Made by a program: the position numbers and the translations under genes. From positions 1-5,616 of the forward strand of contig CAJXXJ010000289.1 of the NCBI GenBank assembly GCA_913062745.1: 5,616 nucleotides of DNA, written 5' to 3'. Origin of the DNA: an uncultured Phaeodactylibacter sp. GTDB lineage: Bacteria; Bacteroidota; Bacteroidia; Chitinophagales; Saprospiraceae. The notes under the pieces were generated by a model that had not been told where the DNA came from, did no database searches, and saw nothing but the letters and a program-made list of their open reading frames with translations. Positions 1 through 5,616 of this stretch are shown in pieces (the stretch's first letter is position 1; each line of letters begins with the position of its first letter).

Positions 1-588
1 CTTATACACCGCCTGATGGGCCAGCATCAGGCAGGTTTGGCGTAGTTTGTCCGCTATGAAGGTCGTATCGAGGGCATCGGAAACCTCCTGCAGGTTCATT
101 TCAGTAGTCCGTTTTTTGCCTTCGTGAAACTGGTATTTTTCGATTTGAAGGAGATACTCGTTGCGCAGGTATTGCTCGTTGCGGTAGGGGGCCCTGTCCT
201 GCAGGTTTTCCACGCTTTTGATCGCTTTGCTGAAAGCCCGGTCCAGCTTGCGTTTGCGGTAAACACTGGAGAGGGCCATGCGGGCGCGCACTTCGTCTCC
301 CCGCTGTTCCTGATAGATGAGGAATTCTTCTACTGCTTTAAGCATGAAGTGCATGGTCTGCCGGAGTTTGGCATCGTCAAAGGGCTCTCCGGGAAAAATT
401 TTTGAAAAGACCCGCTCTTTTTTAAGAAATTTGTCTTCCGTGAGGTGGTTGCCAGCCATGAGATATTCAAACAGGCAGGTGACGTCATCCCGCTGATTAT
501 GCACCGGCGAGCAGAGCCATTTGCGCAAATCCCTTTCTTCTTTTTTGGAGATTGTGCGGAGCACCAAAATTAGATGGCTGTTGGTCAT
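1..588 (-). CDS. Uncharacterised helical Bacteroidota protein, N-terminal part (3' end outside window)
   Basis: The minus strand is open for 196 codons from the ATG at 588-586 to the left edge, with no stop. An in-frame TAG lies six codons upstream of that ATG, and the only codons between them are poor start candidates, so this start is well supported. No Shine-Dalgarno sequence is present, which is normal in Bacteroidota. The product has no signal peptide or membrane segment. It is rich in Lys, Arg, Glu and Leu and looks all-helical, for example ISKKEERDLRKWL near residues 13-25 and KRKLDRAFSKAI further on. A short motif, SPVHN at residues 27-31, resembles the 'SPxxN' N-terminal pattern I recall in a family of uncharacterised Bacteroidetes proteins; that comparison is from memory. 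No catalytic motif is visible, so I assign no function. TPR-like helical hairpins are possible in the C-terminal part. It is transcribed divergently from the large secreted-protein gene. Confidence 0.8.
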   Translation of the reverse strand, partial: MTNSHLILVLRTISKKEERDLRKWLCSPVHNQRDDVTCLFEYLMAGNHLTEDKFLKKERVFSKIFPGEPFDDAKLRQTMHFMLKAVEEFLIYQEQRGDEVRARMALSSVYRKRKLDRAFSKAIKSVENLQDRAPYRNEQYLRNEYLLQIEKYQFHEGKKRTTEMNLQEVSDALDTTFIADKLRQTCLMLAHQAVYK

Positions 589-631
589 CGGCAGGACTGA
601 ATTTTTTGCCTAAACAAGCAATAGTTCTGAG

Positions 632-639
632 CAAATATA
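632..639 (-). promoter_or_regulatory. Candidate -7 element for the leftward gene
   Basis: Read on the minus strand this is TATATTTG, an exact match to the Bacteroidota -7 consensus TAnnTTTG. It lies 43 bases upstream of the ATG at 588, so the leader would be about 35-40 nt. The -33 element is weak: a TTG read from 657-655 lies only 15 bases away, shorter than the usual spacing of about 19. The call rests mainly on the -7 match in an AT-rich stretch. Confidence 0.4.
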
Positions 640-690
640 TAAAAAGCTGTTAAACAATTAATCGTAACGGTTAAGGTGGCTGCGATGTCC

Positions 691-709
691 CAAAAATACA
701 CTATTTTTG
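691..709. promoter_or_regulatory. Inverted repeat forming two back-to-back -7-like elements
   Basis: CAAAAATA (691-698) and TATTTTTG (702-709) are perfect reverse complements separated by CAC. Each arm, read outward, is an exact TAnnTTTG element, one facing the left gene and one facing the right gene. On the minus strand a TTTG read from 717-714 could act as -33 but with a short 15-base spacer. On the plus strand no clear -33 is present. The repeat may be a pair of divergent promoter elements, an operator in the middle of the divergent region, or chance in AT-rich DNA. Confidence 0.35.
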
Positions 710-731
710 TCAACAAATAGGCTTTTTTGTC

Positions 732-761
732 TTTGCTTTTACCGCTCTTTGCATACATTTT
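732..761 (+). promoter_or_regulatory. Candidate promoter for the large secreted-protein gene
   Basis: TTTG at 732-735 is followed after 18 bases by TACATTTT at 754-761, which matches seven of eight positions of TAnnTTTG. Spacing is close to that expected for the Bacteroidota housekeeping sigma factor. Transcription would start near 768, leaving a leader of about 30 nt before the ATG at 801. A competing exact -7 match lies at 702-709 but lacks a recognisable -33. Confidence 0.35.
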
Positions 762-800
762 TGTACCAGTTAAATAGGTCACGACCGAAAAATATTGCTA

Positions 801-3800
801 ATGACAACGCCAATACATCTCCCTCCAGTCCGTTTCTGCCGGGCAGTGCTGTTGCTGCCGGTGGCTTTGCTATTGTCCTTGCTTGCTTACTCCCCGCTAA
901 ACGCTCAGGGCTTTGAGCGCCGGTTCGGGGGGAACAAAGAAGATGTCGGCGAGGCTATTCTTCAGACTAATGACTATGGTTTTCTGTTTATCGGGCATAC
1001 CGCGTCCTTCCCCGTGGGCGATGATCAGGATCAGGATGTATACGCTATCCGCCTTGATGCAGATGGGCGGACGGTCTGGGAAAGAGTATACGATTTAGGG
1101 CTGACAGAGGTGTCCCGGGCTATGCTGCAGCGGGATGATAATACTTTCTTTATAGCGGGCGAAGTCTCCTTTGAGACCGTATCCGGCCCCTTCCAGGCAT
1201 TTTTGATGCACACAAGCCCCAAGGGGGATACCCTTTGGACCAAGACCTATAGTATAGACGGCATAGCGGACATCCGGCTGCGGGACATGGTCTTCACCTC
1301 AGAAGGCAACCTGCTCCTTGTCGGTTATGCGGCTTACGCCAACAAAGATGACGACTTGCTGCTGCTCGAAATTGATCAGGAGGGAGAGCTGCTCAACCAT
1401 CAGGTCATCGATTCCGGCCGCGAAGAACGGGGAGAAGCAATCGTCGCCCTGTCGGACGGAGGGTACGTCATCGCCGGAAGAGAAGAAACGCTGCTGCCGC
1501 CCCCTAATGCTTTCGGTAATGACATTATCACCTACAAGATCGGTGCGGACTGGGCAATAGAATGGAAACAGCGGGTAGAAACCGCGGAGAACTCCGAAGC
1601 CGGAGACCTGCTCATTGACAAAGAGGGGCGCCTGGTGGTAGCTGGCCTGATCGGTGGAGACCAAAAAGCCGCACTGTGGCGGTATGACCTCAATGGCAAC
1701 AAAATAGACTCTCTGGTGGTACAGGATGATGTGCTGGCCGGAGCGATAGGCAATACGGTGCTGAGCTCGAACACAAACGCTATCATTTCCGGCCCGAACG
1801 GAGGGTATGTACTGGCCGGGAGCGTGGAGATCAACGCCCTTGATGTGGATTACCTGATTTTTTCCGTCGACGAAAACCTGCAGCTGAGATGGGCGAGAAG
1901 CCACGGTGGCGACAAAGGCGAAAATGCGCTGGACCTCGCACCCACTATCTTCGAAGGATACCTGTTAGTGGGTACCGCCGGCGTAGAGCTGTCTCTGGTA
2001 GGGGACATGATGATGGCGCTCACGGATGCACAGGGCAATATTTATACCAATACCATAACGGGCAGAGTATATCACGACCTGGATGGCTCCTGTGATCTTG
2101 ATGTGGGTGAAAAACGGCTGGAAGGCTGGCTCGTGCGAGCCCGCGGTGCAGACGAAACCTTCTTTGCAACGACCAATGAAAACGGCGTCTATTCCTTTTT
2201 GGTCGACTCCGGCACCTACCTGCTGGACTTCCTGATGCCGAACAGCAACTGGGCGCCCTGCGATGGCGGTGGCGGAGAGATAACCTTTGACGGTTTTTAC
2301 CTCACCGACACCCTCGACGGCCCGATGAGCTCGGAAATAGCAGACTGCCCGGTTATGGAGGTCAGCGTTGCTGCTCCGTTCATCACGGCCTGCGATACGA
2401 TTACTTACACGGTGGAGTATCAGAATGACGGCACTGGCGACGCAGATGATGTTGCTGTGCTGGTGACCCTTGGTGATTCACTGACTTTTATAGACGCAAG
2501 CCTGCCCTCCACCCTTGAGGGAGGGGCTTACCGCTTCGACCTGGGGCAGCTGCCTTACAATGAAAACGGCAGCTTTACCCTGAGAGCGGCTATGGCGTGC
2601 AGCGGTATTGCTACCAACCACGCCGAAATGGTGATGGCGGAAATCTTCCCCAATGAGAGTTGCTCGCCGCCGGATCCGGACTGGAACGGCGCAAGCGTAA
2701 ATGTGGAGGGAGAATGCTTGCCGGGGCAGGTCGCTTTTCAGATCAGCAACGTAGGCACTGCCGATATGGACGAAGGCCGCTCCTACTTTATCGTAGAGGA
2801 AGACCTGGTCGTTTTCCTGAACACCACCGAGCTGCCGCAGGGCGGAGATACCCTGATTACCTTTGATAACCCGGAAGGCAAAACTTACCGCATCATCGCG
2901 GAGCAGGTACCGGGGCATCCGGGCTCCTCTTTCCCGACTAAAGCCGTAGAAGGCTGCGGGACGGACATGGATGGCGGCTATAGCACCGGCTTCGTGACTC
3001 AATGGCCGGAGAACGACGGCGACCCCTCGGTTTCCATATTTGTGGATGAAGTGATTGATGATGCCCGCCCGGTCACGATGCTGCGCGGCAGGCCGAAGGG
3101 ATACCGGGACAGCATTATAACGGCAGAGACGGACCTGTCCTACCGCATTTTCTTCCGCAACCCCGGCGATGAGGTGTCGAGCCGGATTGTTATTCGCGAT
3201 ACCCTGCCGGTAGAGTCGCTCGACCTGACCACCTTCACGCCCGGGGCAAGCAGCCACCCGGCTGAGGTGGAGCTTTACGAAACGGGCCTGCTGCGGGTGA
3301 CCTTTACGGGCATACAGCTGCCGCCGACTACGGAAGCTACGGCTACCCTGGAGGATTACGCCTACTTCGACTTTAAGGTGAAGCAGATGCCGGATAATGC
3401 CGCCGGTACCGTGATTGAGAATAAAGCGCAAGTCATTATTGACTATCAGCCGCCGCAGGTGACGAATACGGTGCGGCACATCGTGGGCGCTCAGGATTAC
3501 GAAGAGCTGCTGGTAGAAGTGGTGGAGTATGACCTGATTAACAATACAGATGATGAGTTTGTCCTGTCCACAGGGGTGGAAGTAGTCGCTTTCCCGAACC
3601 CGGTCACCGATTATCTGACGCTTCAGGTAAAGAACCTGCCGGCCGGCCATCCGGAATTAGAGTTCTCTCTTGTGAACATGCAGGGGCAGCCAATGCGTTA
3701 TGTAAGGACAAAAGCGAATCAATTTACCTTTGACCGTTCACAGCTGGCACGCGGTAGCTATGTGTATATTGTTAGAGCTGAGGGCCGTAGAATCGCTGCC

Positions 3801-3821
3801 GGCACGGTAATTATTCGTTAA
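801..3821 (+). CDS. Secreted multidomain protein: seven propeller-like repeats, SdrD-B-like, DUF11/DUF7619-like stalk, T9SS type A sorting domain
   Basis: The product has 1006 residues from the ATG at 801. A TTG two codons upstream (795) is a less likely start. Residues 1-35 are a signal peptide: a basic n-region, the core AVLLLPVALLLSLLAY, and probable cleavage at LNA|Q. Residues 36 to about 415 hold seven repeats, each with a hydrophobic strand ending in Gly (GFLFIG, TFFIAG, NLLLVG, GYVIAG, RLVVAG, GYVLAG, GYLLVG). The Gly residues are 65, 120, 175, 226, 282, 340 and 391, which suggests a seven-bladed beta-propeller. Trp 93, 146, 255 and 364 follow the same period or twice it. An SdrD/Cna-B-like domain begins at GRVYHDLDGSC (421) with an acidic DxDGxCxxDxGE loop that may bind calcium. 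DUF11/Ig-like domains follow from Cys516 to about 735. A DUF7619-like domain spans about 745-895 (IRDTLP, PGASSHP, GTVIENKAQ). Residues 926-1006 form the T9SS sorting domain (VVAFPNPVTDYLTLQV). Family knowledge predicts Sec export, then T9SS secretion or surface anchoring. The ligand is unknown and no enzymatic motif is seen. Confidence 0.93.
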   Translation: MTTPIHLPPVRFCRAVLLLPVALLLSLLAYSPLNAQGFERRFGGNKEDVGEAILQTNDYGFLFIGHTASFPVGDDQDQDVYAIRLDADGRTVWERVYDLGLTEVSRAMLQRDDNTFFIAGEVSFETVSGPFQAFLMHTSPKGDTLWTKTYSIDGIADIRLRDMVFTSEGNLLLVGYAAYANKDDDLLLLEIDQEGELLNHQVIDSGREERGEAIVALSDGGYVIAGREETLLPPPNAFGNDIITYKIGADWAIEWKQRVETAENSEAGDLLIDKEGRLVVAGLIGGDQKAALWRYDLNGNKIDSLVVQDDVLAGAIGNTVLSSNTNAIISGPNGGYVLAGSVEINALDVDYLIFSVDENLQLRWARSHGGDKGENALDLAPTIFEGYLLVGTAGVELSLVGDMMMALTDAQGNIYTNTITGRVYHDLDGSCDLDVGEKRLEGWLVRARGADETFFATTNENGVYSFLVDSGTYLLDFLMPNSNWAPCDGGGGEITFDGFYLTDTLDGPMSSEIADCPVMEVSVAAPFITACDTITYTVEYQNDGTGDADDVAVLVTLGDSLTFIDASLPSTLEGGAYRFDLGQLPYNENGSFTLRAAMACSGIATNHAEMVMAEIFPNESCSPPDPDWNGASVNVEGECLPGQVAFQISNVGTADMDEGRSYFIVEEDLVVFLNTTELPQGGDTLITFDNPEGKTYRIIAEQVPGHPGSSFPTKAVEGCGTDMDGGYSTGFVTQWPENDGDPSVSIFVDEVIDDARPVTMLRGRPKGYRDSIITAETDLSYRIFFRNPGDEVSSRIVIRDTLPVESLDLTTFTPGASSHPAEVELYETGLLRVTFTGIQLPPTTEATATLEDYAYFDFKVKQMPDNAAGTVIENKAQVIIDYQPPQVTNTVRHIVGAQDYEELLVEVVEYDLINNTDDEFVLSTGVEVVAFPNPVTDYLTLQVKNLPAGHPELEFSLVNMQGQPMRYVRTKANQFTFDRSQLARGSYVYIVRAEGRRIAAGTVIIR

Positions 3822-3843
3822 TGAACCGTTAAAAAACACAACC

Positions 3844-3867
3844 GCCGGATACTTTTGCAGTACCGGC
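3844..3867 (+). other. Stem-loop overlapping a TAnnTTTG element
   Basis: GCCGG (3844-3848) and TAC (3850-3852) pair with GTA (3860-3862) and CCGGC (3863-3867), leaving A3849 as a bulge and a seven-base loop TTTTGCA. It begins 22 bases after the stop codon of the secreted-protein gene, without a T-run, so it is not itself a classical terminator. It may protect the mRNA 3' end. The same DNA contains TACTTTTG (3850-3857), an exact -7 consensus match, but no clear -33 lies upstream. Confidence 0.4.
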
Positions 3868-3882
3868 CGCGTTTATAAGAGC

Positions 3883-3903
3883 ATAAGACTTAGGTCGTCT
3901 TAT
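3883..3903 (+). other. Perfect 7-bp inverted repeat (stem-loop)
   Basis: ATAAGAC (3883-3889) is the exact reverse complement of GTCTTAT (3897-3903), with the seven-base loop TTAGGTC. Only a broken T-rich stretch follows (TTATTTC), so it would be a poor terminator alone. It sits between the stem-loop at 3844 and the terminator at 3941 and could be part of a structured 3' UTR or of a small RNA ending at 3970. Confidence 0.4.
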
Positions 3904-3940
3904 TTATTTCATGAGATTATGATTTGTTATTAGTGAAGAG

Positions 3941-3970
3941 GCTCCGTCAGATTGGCGGAGCTTTTTTTTT
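3941..3970 (+). terminator. Rho-independent terminator
   Basis: GCTCCGTC pairs with GGCGGAGC (eight pairs including one G-U) around the five-base loop AGATT, and the stem is followed directly by nine T residues (3962-3970). This is a strong intrinsic terminator for rightward transcription. It lies about 120 bases past the stop codon at 3821, so it ends the secreted-protein transcript with a long 3' UTR, or ends a separate short RNA. Confidence 0.85.
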
Positions 3971-4031
3971 GCCGGTGCTGACAAGCGCTCTGCCCGGCAG
4001 TATGCTTAAAAAACATTGTTTTGTTTGTGTA

Positions 4032-4052
4032 TTGGCATTAAAAATTTGGCAT
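4032..4052 (+). repeat. Direct repeat TTGGCAT x2 at the -33 region
   Basis: TTGGCAT occurs at 4032-4038 and again at 4046-4052, with starts 14 bases apart. The second copy overlaps the proposed -33 element TTTG (4045-4048). Paired heptamers just upstream of or across a promoter can be regulator half-sites, but two copies of seven bases may also be coincidence. Confidence 0.3.
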
Positions 4053-4076
4053 CCGTAGTTTATATACGTATATTTA
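4045..4076 (+). promoter_or_regulatory. Candidate promoter for the beta-helix protein gene
   Basis: TTTG (4045-4048), a 20-base spacer and TATATTTA (4069-4076) match the Bacteroidota consensus TTTG-N19-TAnnTTTG at all but the last base of the -7 element. Transcription would begin near 4083, leaving an untranslated leader of about 85 nt before the ATG at 4167. A perfect 12-bp palindrome (4062-4073) overlaps the -7 element. Confidence 0.5.
4062..4073. promoter_or_regulatory. 12-bp perfect palindrome overlapping the -7 element
   Basis: ATATACGTATAT is perfectly self-complementary and covers the first half of the proposed -7 element of the downstream gene. Its position would suit a repressor operator. 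It is AT-rich and short, so chance cannot be excluded. Confidence 0.3.
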
Positions 4077-4166
4077 CAAAAACGCGGTCAACCAAAGTAT
4101 CTGCAACAGCGCTCTGTTTGTCCCGCCTCTTGCTCGTTTATCTCAATTCTCTATAAACACTTTATC

Positions 4167-5616
4167 ATGAACCCTATTAATTTATTACAAGCTACAAGCT
4201 ACAAGCTACAAGCTACAAGCTACAAGCTAATTTTCGTGTTTCTCTTTGTGCATTTTTTTAGTTGGGAAATGAAGAGTCAAACTTCATATTATGAATGCGA
4301 AGAAGCATCAGTCGCCCCTTCTTTTAGAGGAGAAGCTGAACCTACGCTTTGCGAGCAGTATCCTGGCTTTGTATGCCTTACTACAATTGGTGAAGGGACA
4401 CTTTTCCCCAGCGCATCTTCATTGAGTAGTGCAACACTTACCGGAGATGTATGTGTAACGGGCAATTTTCTGGTGGATGTCCCCTTCACGTTTGATGAAG
4501 CTATCGTGAAAGTCAGCCCCGAAGTGGAAATCCGCATTGCTGAATCCACCAGTGGCCTGACGGCAGGTACACTCGTAATTGATGATTCTAAATTATTTGC
4601 TTGCGAAGAACTATGGAAAGGGATCGTCGTTGAAGAAGGCCGCTCTATCACTACCAGAAACAACTCAGTGATTGAAGATGCGGTAACTGCGATTGCGGCC
4701 AGCGTAAGTTTTGCCTCGTTAGAAATCAACAGAACTACTTTTAATCGCAACCTGGTCGGCATTGAGCTGGGGCTGCCGTTTTTGCCGGTACCCAATATCA
4801 TTTACCCGGGCCCGATAGTATCCAATTTTGGAAGCAATAGCTTTACCTGCACAGCACCTCTCAACGGAACAACGGATGAGATTACGGAGGCTGGAATAAA
4901 GATGTTTAATACCTCGCTTACCTCCTTTTTGCCTACTCCATTTACAGTAACTTCGAGCCCCAATTATTTCTCTGACCTCAAATACGGAATTCTCGCTACG
5001 GGAAGTTGCCGGATTGGAATGAACTACGCACGCATGGAAGGGATAACCGATGCAGGCATCGATTTGGAAACTGGTGGCCTGTGGCTTGAAGACTCCTACA
5101 TGCGCGATTGTCAAAAGGACGGAATACGGATAGGTGCTGCAGTACGCGTCGGTATAGAAAACTTAAGCATTGATATGCCAGATACCGAAAGCGCTGATGG
5201 CAGGGTAGGGATTGGTATAGAAACCTTCGCCATTAATTCGAGTGTGAGTATCAGCGAGTATGATTTTGATGGCGGAGATATTTCCGGCAACGTCGGCAGA
5301 GTGACAGGTTTGCACCTGAACGGAGGTAATAGTGTGGGAGACGGTACGGCTATCGGTGTCTACAGGAGCAGTTTTAAGTTTCGGGCCGCCAACTCGTACG
5401 GGATTTTCCTGAACGGGGCTTTTCCGGCAAGCAGCAGTACCGAAATTTTGTTTAGTGACTTCGAAATCTCCTCAGTCACTACAGGGCAGTTCGCCCGGTC
5501 GGTGGGTATTTTAGCAAATGGAGAAAAAAACAACCTTTCTATCGGGTACAACTCTTTTACTTCCTTTGGGCTGGCTTCCAACCGATGGAATATCGGCTTG
5601 TGGCTGCTTAACAACC
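4167..5616 (+). CDS. Exported parallel beta-helix protein, N-terminal part (3' end outside window), with slippage-prone repeat in signal peptide
   Basis: The frame is open from the ATG at 4167 to the right edge, giving 483 codons without a stop. Residues 1-20 form an n-region built largely from a repeated LQATSYK. They precede a hydrophobic core at 21-33 (LIFVFLFVHFFSW), with likely cleavage near MKS|QT (37/38). The only other early in-frame ATG (4269, Met35) falls after the core and would abolish export, so the ATG at 4167 is chosen. The mature start has several Cys (44 and further on). From about residue 90 the chain is made of short beta-strands and turns typical of right-handed parallel beta-helix proteins, for example the CEELWKGIVVEEG segment (Cys146, Trp150), then NNSVIEDAVTAI and INRTTFNRNLVGIEL. 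No catalytic residues can be assigned. Similar Saprospiraceae proteins often end in a T9SS sorting domain, but that part is outside the window. G+C is visibly lower than in the upstream secreted-protein gene. The T7 run at 4253-4259 is a second possible slippage site. Confidence 0.85.
   Translation, partial: MNPINLLQATSYKLQATSYKLIFVFLFVHFFSWEMKSQTSYYECEEASVAPSFRGEAEPTLCEQYPGFVCLTTIGEGTLFPSASSLSSATLTGDVCVTGNFLVDVPFTFDEAIVKVSPEVEIRIAESTSGLTAGTLVIDDSKLFACEELWKGIVVEEGRSITTRNNSVIEDAVTAIAASVSFASLEINRTTFNRNLVGIELGLPFLPVPNIIYPGPIVSNFGSNSFTCTAPLNGTTDEITEAGIKMFNTSLTSFLPTPFTVTSSPNYFSDLKYGILATGSCRIGMNYARMEGITDAGIDLETGGLWLEDSYMRDCQKDGIRIGAAVRVGIENLSIDMPDTESADGRVGIGIETFAINSSVSISEYDFDGGDISGNVGRVTGLHLNGGNSVGDGTAIGVYRSSFKFRAANSYGIFLNGAFPASSSTEILFSDFEISSVTTGQFARSVGILANGEKNNLSIGYNSFTSFGLASNRWNIGLWLLNN
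4186..4229 (+). repeat. Heptanucleotide tandem repeat (TACAAGC)x6 inside the signal-peptide coding region
   Basis: Six perfect TACAAGC units run from 4186 to 4227, followed by a partial TA. The tract begins 19 bases after the first base of the start codon of the beta-helix gene. Three units encode the seven residues LQATSYK, so the six present encode it twice. The unit has no stop codon in any forward frame. Six copies keep the gene in frame. Five copies give a TAA directly after the tract (18-residue product), and seven give a TAG after TTTTTT (33-residue product). Perfect identity of the units suggests recent or continuing slippage. Confidence 0.95.

Larger units (their letters stand above)
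3822..4166. other. Intergenic region with stem-loops, terminator and promoter; no protein gene seen
   Basis: These 345 bases separate two genes on the same strand. I see no convincing coding sequence. The left half holds three stem-loops, the last a terminator. The right half is AT-rich and carries a promoter with nearby symmetric and repeated motifs. The internal terminator and promoter imply that the two flanking genes are separate transcription units rather than an operon. Confidence 0.7.

Noticed and set aside
124..405. 93-codon plus-strand open frame
   Set aside because: It lies opposite the leftward gene, whose frame has the better start, composition and length. The plus-strand translation shows no family signature.
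585..782. 65-codon minus-strand open frame whose stop overlaps the ATG of the leftward gene by ATGA
   Set aside because: The ATGA overlap resembles translational coupling, but the frame runs across the AT-rich divergent region holding the candidate promoters, has no recognisable domain or plausible composition, and a promoter lies inside it. It is most likely chance.
1299..1904. 201-codon minus-strand open frame
   Set aside because: Antisense to the propeller repeats of the secreted protein; no motif, start context or promoter supports it.
2478..3650. Long (390-codon) open frame on the minus strand within the secreted-protein gene
   Set aside because: It lies wholly antisense to a gene with clear domain order and a sorting domain. 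Its translation is rich in Arg, His and Gln, without motifs, as expected for the reverse of a G+C-rich coding frame.
3971..3998. GCCGG/CCGGC inverted repeat just after the terminator
   Set aside because: Five-base arms with an 18-base loop and no T-run; too weak to call a functional structure.
4186..4229. CRISPR-like array
   Set aside because: The units are only seven bases long and directly adjacent, with no spacers, so this is a simple tandem repeat.
4289..5114. Overlapping minus-strand open frames of 170 and 131 codons
   Set aside because: They are antisense to the continuous beta-helix coding frame and look like its reverse image (Ser/Thr-rich, no motif).

Overview
The window looks like chromosomal DNA from a marine- or sludge-type Bacteroidota, most likely of the Saprospiraceae/Lewinella kind. 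The evidence is the architecture of a secreted protein that ends in a type IX secretion (T9SS) sorting domain, the TAnnTTTG-type -7 promoter elements, and start codons without Shine-Dalgarno sequences. This placement comes from recognising families and motifs by eye, not from a database search.

Layout. Positions 1-588 (minus strand) hold the N-terminal 196 codons of an uncharacterised helical, charge-rich cytoplasmic protein whose 3' end lies off the left edge. A divergent intergenic region (589-800) carries candidate -7 elements for both directions, including a perfect inverted repeat (691-709) whose two arms are each a TAnnTTTG element facing opposite ways. Positions 801-3821 (plus strand) encode a complete 1006-residue secreted protein: signal peptide, seven propeller-like repeats of about 55 residues, an SdrD/Cna-B-like calcium-type domain, DUF11-like stalk domains, a DUF7619-like domain and a C-terminal T9SS sorting domain. 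A 345-bp intergenic region (3822-4166) holds three stem-loops, the last being a strong Rho-independent terminator (3941-3970), followed by a good candidate Bacteroidota promoter (4045-4076) overlapped by a short palindrome and flanked by a direct repeat. Positions 4167-5616 (plus strand) hold the first 483 codons of a second exported protein, a parallel beta-helix type, running off the right edge.

The most interesting signal is in this last gene. Six perfect copies of the heptamer TACAAGC lie directly between its start codon and the hydrophobic core of its signal peptide. Seven is not a multiple of three. With six copies the gene is open; with five or seven the frame ends at a stop codon within or just after the signal peptide. 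This is the architecture of a phase-variable contingency locus and suggests ON/OFF switching of a surface or secreted beta-helix protein by replication slippage. The two exported proteins point to a cell-surface/secretome region; the divergent gene has no evident functional link to them.
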